From the NCBI RefSeq assembly GCF_900013425.1, contig NZ_FBXK01000005.1:1674001-1738000 (forward strand): 64,000 nt of DNA. The letters are read 5' to 3'. Shown here piece by piece: positions 42,754-51,481 of the stretch. The notes below the pieces were generated by a model, which saw nothing but the letters and a program-made list of their open reading frames with translations, was not told where the DNA came from and ran no database searches. The translations under genes were made by a program, and so were the position numbers. Positions within the stretch are counted from its first letter, which is position 1; each line of letters starts with the position of its first letter. Origin of the DNA: Sphingobium sp. Z007. GTDB lineage: Bacteria; Pseudomonadota; Alphaproteobacteria; Sphingomonadales; Sphingomonadaceae.

Positions 42754-43805
42754 TTAGGCAGCTTGTGGGCGAGAGCCTTATCGGCGACTTCCTTGGGAAA
42801 GTCGGTGCATTCGGCGGCCCAGTCCGTGAAGGTAGATCGGAAGCCGTGCACTGTGATGCTGGCGAAACCATCGTCGCGCAGAAGCTTGGTCATGGTCATG
42901 TCGCTGATCGGCTTCTTGCCATCGTTGGAAAAGACCAAGCCTGTATCGCTGGTCCGCTCGTTCCAGCGTTTGCGCAGCAGTGCCACAACCGGTGCCGAAA
43001 GCGGAACGATGTGGGTTTCGCCCGCCTTCATCCGTTTAGCGGGAATGGTCCATACCGCCTTTTCGAGGTCGAACTCGGTCCATACCGCAAGGCGCGTCTC
43101 GTTGGACCGGACGGCGTTGTAGATCGTGAAGCGCAAGGCGTCGCGTCCCGTCGTTGGGGAGGCAGCGGCAAGCTTCTGCATCAGCGCCGGGACATCGGAA
43201 TAGGGCATGGCCTCCATATGCCCCCGCTTGTCGTTCTGACGCGGCAGCCCCTTGCGCACCGAACGCAACGAAACCTCTTCCGGCACCCAGCCTTTCACAT
43301 GCGCGAAATCGAGCACTACGCCGATGCGCTGGAGCAAGCGTCGCGCTGTTTCCGGTATCTCCAGCCATATCGGGGACAGCGCCTCAACCACGCAGGCGCT
43401 GTCAACCTTGTCGACCGGCTTCTTGCCGATGCGCGGAAAAAGGTGGCGCTCGAACCCGGATAGCCAGCGGGCATGATGCCCGTCCTTCCATCCGTCCCCC
43501 AAGGTTTCATGGCACGAGCGGGTTGCGGCTTCGAAGGTCGGTATGATCTTCCGCGCCTTGCGTCGCTCGGCGACAGGATCGAAACCGTCACGAACCCGGC
43601 GGCGCAATTCCGCTGCCGCTGTTCTGGCATCGGTCAGCGAGACATCATGCGCCGATCCCAGCCCATAGTCGCGGCGATGGCCTTTCAACTGCATGCGAAG
43701 CACCCAGGTGCGCGCGCCGCTGGGCTTTACGACAAGGCACAAGCCCCTGCCATCGACATGGCGACCGGGCTTCGCATTCTTCACTTTCAATACTGTCAGC
43801 GCCAT
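42754..43805 (-). pseudogene. Tyrosine integrase (P4 type), N-terminal part, disrupted by IS1380
   Basis: About 350 residues of a ~398-residue integrase. N-terminal arm-binding DUF4102-like domain (MALTVLKVKNAKPGRHVDGR), then the catalytic domain with Arg in YNAVRSNETRLAVW, the HxxR motif VHGFRSTFTDWAAE and a late His in DKALAHKLPN. The frame then reads into IS1380 sequence to a stop at 42624, adding ~43 foreign residues and losing the catalytic Tyr, which lies at 40959-41107. Site-specific excision by this gene should therefore be impossible. Confidence 0.9.
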
Positions 43806-43859
43806 CAGGTTCGAGTCCCTGTCAGGGATTCATACCGCCAAAAACTGGGGTATTTGGTC

Positions 43860-43877
43860 CCACAATCGTTCCCACAT
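43860..43877. repeat. Putative integrase arm-type site, right end
   Basis: CCACAATCGTTCCCACAT matches the site at 30024-30041 in 17 of 18 positions and in the same orientation. It lies 118 bp inside the right core and between it and the integrase start. Symmetry of placement suggests recognition by the integration machinery; this is inference. Confidence 0.5.
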
Positions 43878-43995
43878 ATCAGCGGGAATTCAGGCGATTC
43901 AGGGCGACCGACCGCGAACACGTTACAAGATAAATCGCTGATTTTACAGAGTAGTTGGAGACGCTCTGAAATTGCCTGAGACGAAAGTTATAGCG

Positions 43996-44010
43996 CCTCC
44001 TCCGCTACCA
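43996..44010. other. Right attachment site (attR core)
   Basis: CCTCCTCCGCTACCA, identical to the last 15 bases of tRNA-Met at 29950-29964. The rest of a tRNA is not present here, so this is the duplicated 3' fragment created by integration. Chromosomal sequence resumes at 44011. Confidence 0.88.
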
Positions 44011-44101
44011 AATATCACCCCATCGACAGACATCGCCCTTGCCTCCCGCCCAAAATCGCGCCAATCACCGGCGCAAACGGGGCAAAGAGGATAGTGGGCG
44101 G

Positions 44102-45328
44102 ATGAGCTATTATGACGTTCTGATCGTGGGCGCGGGCCATGCCGGTGCGCAGGCGGGGATCGCGCTGCGACAGGCGGGCTTCGAAGGATCGATCGCGATG
44201 ATCGGTGACGAGAAATATCCGCCCTATGAACGTCCGCCGCTGTCCAAGGAATATTTTGCGGGCGATAAGAGCTTCGACCGCATCCTGATCCGCCCTGCGA
44301 CCTTCTGGGGCGAACGTCATATCGACATGCTGCTGGGTCGGCGGGTCAGGAGTGTGGATCCGCAAGGCAAGTTCGTGACAGCGGGCGACGCGGAGATCGG
44401 CTATGGCAAGCTGATCTGGTGCACCGGCGGCAGCCCGCGAATGCTGACCTGCAACGGCGCGGACGCGCATAATGTCCATGCCGTGCGCCGCCGCGACGAT
44501 GTGGACGCGATGATGGCGAAGATCGACAGCATCAACCATGTCACCATCATCGGCGGCGGCTATATCGGGCTGGAGGCGGCGGCCGTCCTGTCGAAATTCG
44601 GCAAGACCGTCGTGCTGCTCGAAGCGCTGGACCGGGTGCTGGCGCGCGTCGCGGGTGAAGAGCTGTCGCGCTTCTATGAAGCGGAGCATCGCGCCCATGG
44701 CGTGGACCTGCGCACCGGCGCGCGGATGGACTGTATCGAGGTGACGGACGGCCAGGCGACCGCCGTGCTGATGCAGGATGGCGAGCGGATCGAAACCGAC
44801 ATGGTTATCGTCGGTATCGGCATCATCCCCGAAACCGGGCCGTTGATCGCTGCGGGCGCGGCGGGCGGCAATGGCGTGGACGTCGACGAATTTTGCCGCA
44901 CATCGCTGGACGACATCTATGCTGTTGGCGATTGCGCGGCCCATGCCAACCGCTTCGCGGGCGGCGCGCAGATGCGGCTGGAATCGGTGCAGAACGCCAA
45001 CGACCAGGCGAAGGTCGCCGTCGCGCATATCATGGGCAAGGAAGACGCCTATGACGCCGTGCCCTGGTTCTGGTCGAACCAATATGATCTGAAGTTGCAG
45101 ACGGTGGGGCTGTCCACCGGATTCGATCAGGCGATCCTGCGCGGCGATCCGGCCACGCGCAGCTTTTCCGTGGTTTATCTGAAGGGCGGCAAGGTGATTG
45201 CGCTCGATTGCGTCAACATGATCAAGGATTATGTGCAGGGCCGCGCGCATGTGATCGGTGGTGCGGCGCTGGACGTGGCGCAGCTGGCCGATGCGAGCGT
45301 GCCGTTGAAGGAAGTGGGGTTGGCCTGA
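44102..45328 (+). CDS. FAD-dependent ferredoxin reductase-type oxidoreductase
   Basis: 408 residues from [20 protein letters not shown], which opens with the FAD-binding GxGxxG; the upstream in-frame ATG at 44039 falls next to attR and is not used. [17 protein letters not shown], the NAD site [17 protein letters not shown] and the second FAD motif [15 protein letters not shown] match putidaredoxin/rubredoxin reductases that pass electrons from NAD(P)H to a ferredoxin serving a cytochrome P450 or oxygenase. No partner gene lies nearby. First chromosomal gene after the element. Confidence 0.9.
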   Translation: MSYYDVLIVGAGHAGAQAGIALRQAGFEGSIAMIGDEKYPPYERPPLSKEYFAGDKSFDRILIRPATFWGERHIDMLLGRRVRSVDPQGKFVTAGDAEIGYGKLIWCTGGSPRMLTCNGADAHNVHAVRRRDDVDAMMAKIDSINHVTIIGGGYIGLEAAAVLSKFGKTVVLLEALDRVLARVAGEELSRFYEAEHRAHGVDLRTGARMDCIEVTDGQATAVLMQDGERIETDMVIVGIGIIPETGPLIAAGAAGGNGVDVDEFCRTSLDDIYAVGDCAAHANRFAGGAQMRLESVQNANDQAKVAVAHIMGKEDAYDAVPWFWSNQYDLKLQTVGLSTGFDQAILRGDPATRSFSVVYLKGGKVIALDCVNMIKDYVQGRAHVIGGAALDVAQLADASVPLKEVGLA

Positions 45329-45460
45329 GGGGTGGGTAGCCGTTCGCTTGCCGGATGGCAGCGGACGGTGTGCGGCTATTGCCCGAAATGGCGGATACGG
45401 ATGGGGAGCGGACTGTCGGGTTTAAAGGAGCAATTGCTGTAGAGCGGATTGAAAATCCAC

Positions 45461-45493
45461 CGTCACCCCAGCGAAGGCTGGGGTCTCAGGCGG
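45461..45493. repeat. Left arm of a perfect 33-bp inverted repeat around a GIY-YIG gene
   Basis: Starts CGTCACCCCAGCGAAGGCTG and contains the palindrome CCCCAGCGAAGGCTGGGG. It is exactly reverse-complementary to 45804-45836. Only 19 bp separate it from the GIY-YIG start codon. Confidence 0.9.
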
Positions 45494-45512
45494 CCGCGCG
45501 CTACGGTAGGGC

Positions 45513-45803
45513 ATGGCGCGAGGCGGCTACACCTATATCTTGACCAACAAGCCGAGGGGCGTTCTTTATGTCGGTGTCACAGCCGACATTGCAGCACGGG
45601 CCGAACAAGATCGAAACGGCACTGGTTCGGCTTTTTGCAAGAAGTACGGGTTGACCCGCCTTGTTCTGGTCGAACCACATGATGACATCATGCTCGCCAT
45701 TGCCCGCAAGAAGGCGCTCAAAGTCTGGATGGGGGAATGGAAAATCCGGCTTGTCGAAGAGAGGAATCCAGGTTGGCGCGATATTTCAGACGTTATCTCG
45801 TGA
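45513..45803 (+). CDS. GIY-YIG nuclease domain protein, single domain
   Basis: 96 residues. GGYTYILTNKPRGVLYVGVT contains the paired Y(I/L)L...LYVG strands of the GIY-YIG fold; an Arg in AARAEQDRN and a late Glu/Asn (VEERNPGWRD) complete the site. KKYGLTRLVLVEPHDDIMLA and RKKALKVWMGEWKI follow the COG2827/UPF0213 pattern. Stand-alone members have no clear role. The stop codon is directly followed by the right copy of the 33-bp inverted repeat, and the left copy lies just upstream, as in a mobilised or palindrome-spreading unit. Confidence 0.88.
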   Translation: MARGGYTYILTNKPRGVLYVGVTADIAARAEQDRNGTGSAFCKKYGLTRLVLVEPHDDIMLAIARKKALKVWMGEWKIRLVEERNPGWRDISDVIS

Positions 45804-45836
45804 CCGCCTGAGACCCCAGCCTTCGCTGGGGTGACG
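45804..45836. repeat. Right arm of the perfect 33-bp inverted repeat
   Basis: Begins at the base after the GIY-YIG stop codon. Reverse-complementary to 45461-45493 over all 33 positions. The inner CCCCAGCCTTCGCTGGGG hairpin could also end transcription. Confidence 0.9.
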
Positions 45837-45930
45837 ATGAGGGAAACGGCCGCTTCTGGACAAAGGCACACCATGTTTTGAAGGCAAAAACTGGTCGTTT
45901 CCCGACCGTCCGCATTTCCTCCCTCCGCCA

Positions 45931-46449
45931 CTACCCCCTGAACATCGCCTTCATCGCCAAGTCCCAAGGCCCGCCGCGATAGTGCCAAGCGGCGAGGCCC
46001 GCGATCGCGAAGGAGCGGGGGCGGAAATCCGCCGCCAGTTGCGCGGTCAGCACCTTTGCGACGTCCGGCTTGACCTTGTTCTGGACCGTGACGTGGAGGC
46101 GCGGGCGGGCCTGGTCCTGCGGCGTCAGCAGGCCGGTAAAGGCGTCGGCCAGTGCATCGCGCATCGCCATCAGGCCGGGACTATCGATGCGATAGGCGAC
46201 CCCCTGCCCCAGCGACATGACCGCAGCAAGCGTCGCCGCGGGCGCGGGACCGCGGCACAGCCCTTTCAACCGGTCCGACAGTTCCGGCAGCAACGAGGGC
46301 GGCAGATGGTGGAACAATGTGATATGCGCCGACAGCATGTTGCGCTCCGGCGGAAAATGCGCGCGGCGCAGGCCGTCCGCCCAGGCGAAATCGGCCGCGC
46401 CCATCAGCGCCGTGACGATGATCGGGGCGCTCTGTTCCGCTGTCGTCAT
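45931..46449 (-). CDS. 2'-5' RNA ligase / cyclic phosphodiesterase family protein
   Basis: 172 residues with the two HxT/S motifs of the 2H phosphoesterase superfamily: SAHITLFHHLPPS and PRLHVTVQNKVKPD, about 80 residues apart. Members cleave cyclic phosphates or reversibly join RNA through 2'-5' bonds; the physiological role in bacteria is unclear. Single gene, convergent with the GIY-YIG gene and divergent from the next one. Confidence 0.85.
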   Translation of the reverse strand: MTTAEQSAPIIVTALMGAADFAWADGLRRAHFPPERNMLSAHITLFHHLPPSLLPELSDRLKGLCRGPAPAATLAAVMSLGQGVAYRIDSPGLMAMRDALADAFTGLLTPQDQARPRLHVTVQNKVKPDVAKVLTAQLAADFRPRSFAIAGLAAWHYRGGPWDLAMKAMFRG

Positions 46450-46536
46450 CTATCTTCCTGTCCAACGCCATGGGGTGTATGATCTGCGCCTAGCGTCCTG
46501 CACGGCGCAGCGGCGCGAGGCAAGGAGTGGGGCATC

Positions 46537-46959
46537 ATGGCCACGTTGCGCAGCGTCACGATCATCGGCGTCATCCTGCTGCTTTGGGGGCTGATCGGCA
46601 TCGCCGCCTTCACTTTCCAATATAGCATGGACCTCGACGCACTGGCGCGGACCGATCCGGCCGGCGCGCGCGCCTTTGCGCTGATGCCCGCCTGGGTCTG
46701 GACCGTCTATGCCATCGCCGTGGCGACCGGCATGCTGGGCGCGATCGCGCTGCTGCGGCGCAAGGCGACCGCGGCCTTCCTGTTCCTGATCTCGCTGGTC
46801 TGCGTAATCGTGCAGTTCGGTTTCACCTTCCTGGGCACCGAGCTGATGGCGGACAAGGGCTGGGCGGTCGCCATCCCCTTCCCCGCGTTCGTCATCGCGG
46901 TCGCGCTGTTCGAATGGCTCTATGCCCGGTCGCTGGTGGGCAAGGGGGCGCTGCGCTGA
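46537..46959 (+). CDS. Hypothetical four-TM inner-membrane protein
   Basis: 140 residues with four hydrophobic helices: VTIIGVILLLWGLIGIAAF, VWTVYAIAVATGMLGAIALL, ATAAFLFLISLVCVIVQFGF and VAIPFPAFVIAVALFEWLYA. Short charged loops, no signature residues for transport or catalysis. Common as a small uncharacterised gene in sphingomonads. Orientation is divergent from the RNA ligase-like gene. Confidence 0.7.
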   Translation: MATLRSVTIIGVILLLWGLIGIAAFTFQYSMDLDALARTDPAGARAFALMPAWVWTVYAIAVATGMLGAIALLRRKATAAFLFLISLVCVIVQFGFTFLGTELMADKGWAVAIPFPAFVIAVALFEWLYARSLVGKGALR

Positions 46960-46975
46960 CTGGCGCGCGGCGGGA

Positions 46976-47347
46976 TCAACGCGCGTTGCGGCTCATCGCC
47001 TTGAGCGCTTCCCCGGCTGCGCTGATCTCACCACCGCGCTGCTGTAGTTCACCGCCACATTGGACGAGCAGTTCCTTGGTTCGGCGCTCGTCTATATCGA
47101 CCGCCTCGCGCTTCATCAGGCTCGTAAGGTCGATATTCGGTTCCGCGCCGAAAATCTGACCCGCGAAGAAAAGCGACCCCATCAAACCCGACATTTTAAG
47201 CGTCGCATCCTCGCTGGACGCCAGCGACGCCACCACGATCAGGCAGCGGGCGGAATGACGGATCGCCGGGTCATATGTTTGCGCGGCGGCGTGGACAGGC
47301 ACAAGCGCCGCAGCGAACAGACCGAGCGACCAAAATCGCACCGTCAC
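46976..47347 (-). CDS. Hypothetical secreted protein coupled to mltG
   Basis: 123 residues from a GTG at 47347 that overlaps the mltG stop as GTGA; this start gives a clean signal peptide (VRFWSLGLFAAALVPVHAAA, cut before QTYDP). The longer frame to 47380 would spoil it. The mature part is helical with two Cys (HSARCLIVVAS; LLVQCGGELQQRG), possibly disulfide-linked. No family recognised. Translational coupling suggests a periplasmic role connected to cell-wall metabolism, but this is inferred. Confidence 0.6.
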   Translation of the reverse strand: MTVRFWSLGLFAAALVPVHAAAQTYDPAIRHSARCLIVVASLASSEDATLKMSGLMGSLFFAGQIFGAEPNIDLTSLMKREAVDIDERRTKELLVQCGGELQQRGGEISAAGEALKAMSRNAR

Positions 47348-48339
47348 AATTCTCCACGCGCCCTGCGGATTTCGAACCATTTGCGCACATTTTCATTATG
47401 CTGCTGGTAGGTGTCGGCGAAGATATGGCCGCCCTTGCCGTCGGCGACGAAATAGAGCGCCCTGGTCTGCGCCGGATGCAGCACCGCCAGGATCGACAGC
47501 CGCCCCGGATTGGCGATCGGCCCCTTGGGCAGGCCGACCATGGCATAAGTGTTGTAATCGTTGACCGCCGCGATTTCCGACTTGCGGATGCGACGGCCGA
47601 GCGGCTTGCCGCGCGTGATGGGGTAGATGATCGTCGGGTCCGCCTGGAGCATCATATTGGTGCGCAGCCTGTTGCTGTAAACGCCTGCGACCATCGGTCG
47701 TTCGGACGGGACGCCGGTTTCCTTTTCGACGATGCTGGCCAGGATGATCGCTTCCCTGGGCGATTTCGCGACGGTTTCGGGCGCGCGTTCGGCCCAGAGC
47801 TTCGCCAGCGCCTTGTCCATTGCCGCCTGCATCCGCTTGAGCACGGCGGCGCGCGGCTCGCCCTTGTCGAAGGCGTAGCTGTCGGGCAGCACGCTGCCCT
47901 CTTCCGGTACCGGGATGCCGCCGGTCAACTGGTCGTTCGCCATCAGCCGTTCGTGCACCAATATGGACGGCATGCCTTCGGGAATGGTGATGAGCCGGGT
48001 CAGCGTCTTGCCGCCCTGCAGGATCGAGAGGATGTCGCTGTTGCTCGCCCCGGCGGGGATGATAAATTCGCCCGCCTTGATCGACTTGCCCGCGCCGAAC
48101 ACCTTCGCCCGAGTCAGAAAGGCGTCGGCGGAGCGCACCGCGCCCGCCCGCTTGAGCAGCACCGCCGCATCGGACAGAGTTGCCCCGTCTGGCACGGTAA
48201 TGCTGACATCCTGCTTGGCCGGCCCCTGCTCGCTCCAGCCATAGACGAAGCGAAAGCCGATGAAGGCCGCGACGGCCAGGCCGATCAGCAGGACGATGCC
48301 AGCGAGGCGGCGCGTTGGATTGCCCGATCGTTTCGCCAT
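47344..48339 (-). CDS. mltG: Endolytic murein transglycosylase
   Basis: 331 residues. One N-terminal TM segment (AGIVLLIGLAVAAFIGFRF) anchors a periplasmic YceG domain: SVTI-like LysM start region, LPDSYAFDKGEPRAAVLKRM, the catalytic Glu in ILASIVEKETGVPSERPMVA, YSNRLRTNMMLQADPTIIY and SRLYNTY-like DYNTYAMVGLPKGPIANPG. It cuts nascent glycan strands and so ends peptidoglycan polymerisation. Follows fabF by 22 bp in the usual alphaproteobacterial fab-mltG order. Confidence 0.95.
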   Translation of the reverse strand: MAKRSGNPTRRLAGIVLLIGLAVAAFIGFRFVYGWSEQGPAKQDVSITVPDGATLSDAAVLLKRAGAVRSADAFLTRAKVFGAGKSIKAGEFIIPAGASNSDILSILQGGKTLTRLITIPEGMPSILVHERLMANDQLTGGIPVPEEGSVLPDSYAFDKGEPRAAVLKRMQAAMDKALAKLWAERAPETVAKSPREAIILASIVEKETGVPSERPMVAGVYSNRLRTNMMLQADPTIIYPITRGKPLGRRIRKSEIAAVNDYNTYAMVGLPKGPIANPGRLSILAVLHPAQTRALYFVADGKGGHIFADTYQQHNENVRKWFEIRRARGEL

Positions 48340-48361
48340 AGCCGTCAGCCCAAGATCAACG

Positions 48362-49621
48362 TCAGATCGCCTTCATGATGAGCGAAGCATTGGTGCCGCC
48401 AAACCCGAAGCTATTGTTCAGCACCGCGCGCACCTTGCGCTCCTTCGCGACGTGCGGGACCAGGTCCACGCCCCTGCAGCTTTCGCTCGGTTCATCGAGG
48501 TTGAGCGTCGGCGGCACGATGCCGTCACGCATGGCGAGGATGCAGAAGATGCTTTCCACCGCGCCTGCGCCGCCCAGCAAATGGCCGATCGCCGACTTGG
48601 TGGACGACATCGACATTGCGCCGATCTGGTCGCCGAACAGGCGGCGCACCGCCCCCAGTTCCAGTTCGTCGCCCAGCGGAGTTGACGTGCCATGCGCGTT
48701 GACATAATCGATGTCTTCGAGCGCGAGGCCGGACTTTTTCAGCGCCATCTGCATCGAACGGAACGCGCCAGAACCTTCTGGGTGCGGGGCCGTCACATGA
48801 TAGGCGTCACCCGACAGGCCATAGCCCAGCACTTCGGCATAGATTTTCGCACCGCGCCGTTTGGCGTGCTCATATTCTTCGAGCACGACCACGCCTGCGC
48901 CTTCGCCCATGACGAAGCCGTCGCGGTTGACGTCATAGGGGCGGCTCGCCTTTTCGGGCGTGTCGTTGAAATTGGTGCTGAGCGCGCGCGCCTGCGCGAA
49001 GCCGGCGATGCCGATCGGGCAGATGGCGCTTTCCGCGCCGCCCGCCAACATGACGTCGGCATCGTCCATCGCGATCATGCGCGCAGCGTCGCCGATCGAA
49101 TGAGCGCCGGTCGAACAGGCGGTGACGACCGCATGGTTCGGCCCCATCAGGCCATATTTGATCGATACCTGGCCGGAGATGAGGTTGATCAGGCGGCCAT
49201 GGACGAAGTGCGGGGACACCCGGCTCGGTCCCTTGTTCGCCAATACCAGTGATTCGCTTTCGATGCCCGGCAGGCCGCCGATGCCCGACCCGATCGAGCA
49301 GCCGGCGCGCAGCCGTTCTTCCTCCGACATATTGTCGAGGCCCGCGTCGCGCAGCGCCTGGCTGGCGGCGGAAATGCCGAACACGATGAACAGGTCGACC
49401 TGGCGCTGGATCTTGTGATCGACGTCCAACCCCGGATCATAGCCATATTCGTGGGTCGCTGGCTTCACTTCGCATGCAATGCGGCACTTATAGTCGGTCG
49501 GATCGAAGCGCGTGATCGTCGCCGCGCCGGATTTGGACGCGATGATGTTCTTCCAACTGGTTTCCACATCCCCGCCCAGTGGGCTGACCATGCCAAGGCC
49601 GGTTACGACGACACGACGCAT
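48362..49621 (-). CDS. fabF: Beta-ketoacyl-ACP synthase II
   Basis: 419 residues, standard length. RRVVVTGLGMVSPLGGDVET opens it. The Cys-His-His active site is in VTACSTGAHSIGDAARM, VNAHGTSTPLGDELE and STKSAIGHLLGGAGAVES, with the glycine-rich NNSFGFGGTNASLIM close to the end. It condenses malonyl-ACP with growing acyl-ACP in fatty-acid elongation. Between acpP (181 bp upstream) and mltG (22 bp downstream). Confidence 0.96.
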   Translation of the reverse strand: MRRVVVTGLGMVSPLGGDVETSWKNIIASKSGAATITRFDPTDYKCRIACEVKPATHEYGYDPGLDVDHKIQRQVDLFIVFGISAASQALRDAGLDNMSEEERLRAGCSIGSGIGGLPGIESESLVLANKGPSRVSPHFVHGRLINLISGQVSIKYGLMGPNHAVVTACSTGAHSIGDAARMIAMDDADVMLAGGAESAICPIGIAGFAQARALSTNFNDTPEKASRPYDVNRDGFVMGEGAGVVVLEEYEHAKRRGAKIYAEVLGYGLSGDAYHVTAPHPEGSGAFRSMQMALKKSGLALEDIDYVNAHGTSTPLGDELELGAVRRLFGDQIGAMSMSSTKSAIGHLLGGAGAVESIFCILAMRDGIVPPTLNLDEPSESCRGVDLVPHVAKERKVRAVLNNSFGFGGTNASLIMKAI

Positions 49622-49706
49622 ATGCTTGCTCCGAAATATTCCATGTGGCTTCGCGCCGTCCCGTCTAGCCGCTTGCGGCGGACTTGTGAACGGCGCGCCA
49701 GATACG

Positions 49707-49748
49707 AAAAGGCTCCCCGCATTCCGGGTTCACCGGACAGGAGGAGCC
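49707..49748 (-). terminator. Intrinsic terminator between acpP and fabF
   Basis: On the minus strand GGCTCC (49748-49743) pairs with GGAGCC (49716-49711) around an inner hairpin, followed by TTTTC. It is placed to end or attenuate the short abundant acpP message before fabF, a known arrangement that keeps ACP in excess. Confidence 0.65.
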
Positions 49749-49802
49749 AATTCCTAACGCGCAGGGCGGCCCGGCGCGCAAAGGCGCGGGCCGCGAAACG
49801 CC

Positions 49803-50036
49803 TTACTGCTTGCTGTCGATATAATCGATCGCATCCTTGACGGTCGCGATCTTTTCGGCAGCGTCGTCGGGGATTTCAACGCCGAATTCTTCTTCGAACG
49901 CCATCACCAGTTCGACGATGTCCAGGCTGTCCGCGCCCAGATCGTCGATGAAGCTGGCGTCCTCGGTCACCTTTTCGGCTTCAACGCCCAGATGCTCGAC
50001 GACGATTTTCTTTACGCGATCCGCGGTCTCACTCAT
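49803..50036 (-). CDS. acpP: Acyl carrier protein of fatty-acid synthesis
   Basis: 77 residues from [20 protein letters not shown]; the open frame back to 50141 is upstream noise. The phosphopantetheine Ser is in [19 protein letters not shown], nearly invariant for AcpP. Strongly acidic. It carries all acyl intermediates for FabD, FabG and FabF encoded in this region. AAGGACCACTC-type leader precedes the start. Terminator downstream (49707-49748). Confidence 0.95.
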   Translation of the reverse strand: MSETADRVKKIVVEHLGVEAEKVTEDASFIDDLGADSLDIVELVMAFEEEFGVEIPDDAAEKIATVKDAIDYIDSKQ

Positions 50037-50239
50037 GAGTGGTCCTTCTTGACTGGTATCGTTGGTGGTCTGAACAACCGTTAAGGCAGCCCTAGTGCCA
50101 AGCTCCGATAGAGGCAAGAGGCTAGGTCGCCAAGCCCCCACATTGGCTGACGCGACGATCCGGCAGCAAAAAGTGGCGTATGGCGCGCCGATAACCGTCT
50201 GTTTACCAAAATTTCAGCCGCTTATGCGAGGGATGACAT

Positions 50240-51481
50240 ATGGCCAGCGTCCCTTCACTCGACCCCTTCGTCACCCGCGCGCGCGTCCGGCTGACGGCGA
50301 TATTGGTGCTGGCGGCGACTGTGATCGGCCTATCATACCTCTTTGAGACCGCGCATGGGACGGTGGATTCGCTCGGCCGACCGCTCGGCACCGATTTCTC
50401 CAATGTCTGGACCGCCGGACAGATGGCCGATCATGGCCGCGCGGCGGCGGCGTGGGACTGGCCCACCCATTATGAAGTCCAGAAACAGGTCCATCACGAT
50501 CGCGCCATTCCCTTTTACGGCTGGCATTATCCCCCGCCCTTCCTGATCATCGCCACCCTGCTGGCGCAATTTCCCTATGTCGCGGCGCTGCTGATCTGGC
50601 AGGGGCTGACGCTGATGCTGGCCCTGGCGCTGGTGCGGCGCATCCTGCCGAACGATCGCGACGCGATGCTGGCGGCGCTGGGCGCGCCGGTGGTGCTGGT
50701 GTGCCTGGGGCATGGTCAGAACGCCTTCCTGACCGCCAGCCTGCTGGGCGCGGGGATGTTGCTGCTCGACCGGCGGCCGTGGATCGCCGGGATGCTGCTG
50801 GGCGCACTGGTCTATAAACCGCAATTCGCCGTGCTGATCCCGGTGCTGATCCTGGCGCGGGGCAATATCCGCGCCTTCGCGTCGGCGGGCCTGACCGTCG
50901 TAGCGCTCTGCCTGCTGACGCTGGCCATCTGGGGCTGGCCGGTGTGGCAGGCCTTCATCGATTCCCTGCCGTTGACGCAGCATGTCATCATAGAAGACGG
51001 CGCGACCGGCTGGGAAAAAATCCAGAGCCCTTTCGCCGCCGTCCGCCAATGGGGCGGATCGATTCCGCTGGCCTATGGCGTGCAGGGCGTCGTCATCGCG
51101 ATCGCGATCGCCGCGGCGGGGCTTGCCGCCCGATGCGGGTCGATGGAGGTGCGCGGCGCGGCGGCGCTGAGCGCGGCTTTGCTCTGCACCCCTTATGTGC
51201 TGGACTATGATTTCGTGTTGCTGGGCGTCGCCATCGCCTTCATGGCGGCGGACATGCGCAAGCGCGGCGCGCTGGCGTGGGAGCCGACATGGCTCGCCTA
51301 CGCCTGGATCGCGCCGCTGTTCGGCCGATCGCTGTCGGAACTGGCGCATGTGCCGGTGAACCTGATCGCCGCCATCGCCGTGCTGGCGCTTGCGCTGCGG
51401 CGCACCATCCTGCTGGACGGCGCGCCTCGCCAGATCAGATCATGGCCATCCCGCCATTCACATGCAGCGTCTGGCCGTTGA
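50240..51481 (+). CDS. GT87-family polyprenyl-phosphate mannosyltransferase-like protein
   Basis: 413 residues with about ten hydrophobic segments. TDFSNVWTAGQMADHGRAAA and YGWHYPPPFLIIATLLA, with the conserved D and YPP, are typical of GT-C enzymes of family 87 (DUF2029), which take sugars from polyprenyl-phosphate donors in the periplasm. Product and acceptor unknown. It lies on the opposite strand within the fab cluster, between acpP and fabG, and its 3' end overlaps fabG by 47 bp tail to tail. Confidence 0.82.
   Translation: MASVPSLDPFVTRARVRLTAILVLAATVIGLSYLFETAHGTVDSLGRPLGTDFSNVWTAGQMADHGRAAAAWDWPTHYEVQKQVHHDRAIPFYGWHYPPPFLIIATLLAQFPYVAALLIWQGLTLMLALALVRRILPNDRDAMLAALGAPVVLVCLGHGQNAFLTASLLGAGMLLLDRRPWIAGMLLGALVYKPQFAVLIPVLILARGNIRAFASAGLTVVALCLLTLAIWGWPVWQAFIDSLPLTQHVIIEDGATGWEKIQSPFAAVRQWGGSIPLAYGVQGVVIAIAIAAAGLAARCGSMEVRGAAALSAALLCTPYVLDYDFVLLGVAIAFMAADMRKRGALAWEPTWLAYAWIAPLFGRSLSELAHVPVNLIAAIAVLALALRRTILLDGAPRQIRSWPSRHSHAASGR

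Larger units (their letters stand above)
29965..44010. mobile_element. 14.0-kb integrative and mobilizable element in tRNA-Met
   Basis: Bounded by the 15-bp direct repeats at 29950-29964 and 43996-44010, giving 14,046 bp with one core copy. It encodes a Ti-type TraA relaxase, TraC- and TraD-like accessory proteins around an oriT candidate, AlpA and excisionase regulators, and a tyrosine integrase near the right end. No type IV secretion or coupling (traG) gene is present, so transfer would need a helper. The integrase is cut by an IS1380 element, so the copy is probably fixed in place. The cargo is a six-gene cell-envelope/phosphoribosyltransferase block (34657-40211). Confidence 0.88.

Noticed and set aside
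43809..43840. tRNA-like T-arm words (GGTTCGAGTCCC...CAGGGA) before the integrase gene
   Set aside because: Stem pairing is poor and no acceptor, D or anticodon arms can be built around it. Possibly an old attachment remnant, but not a tRNA.
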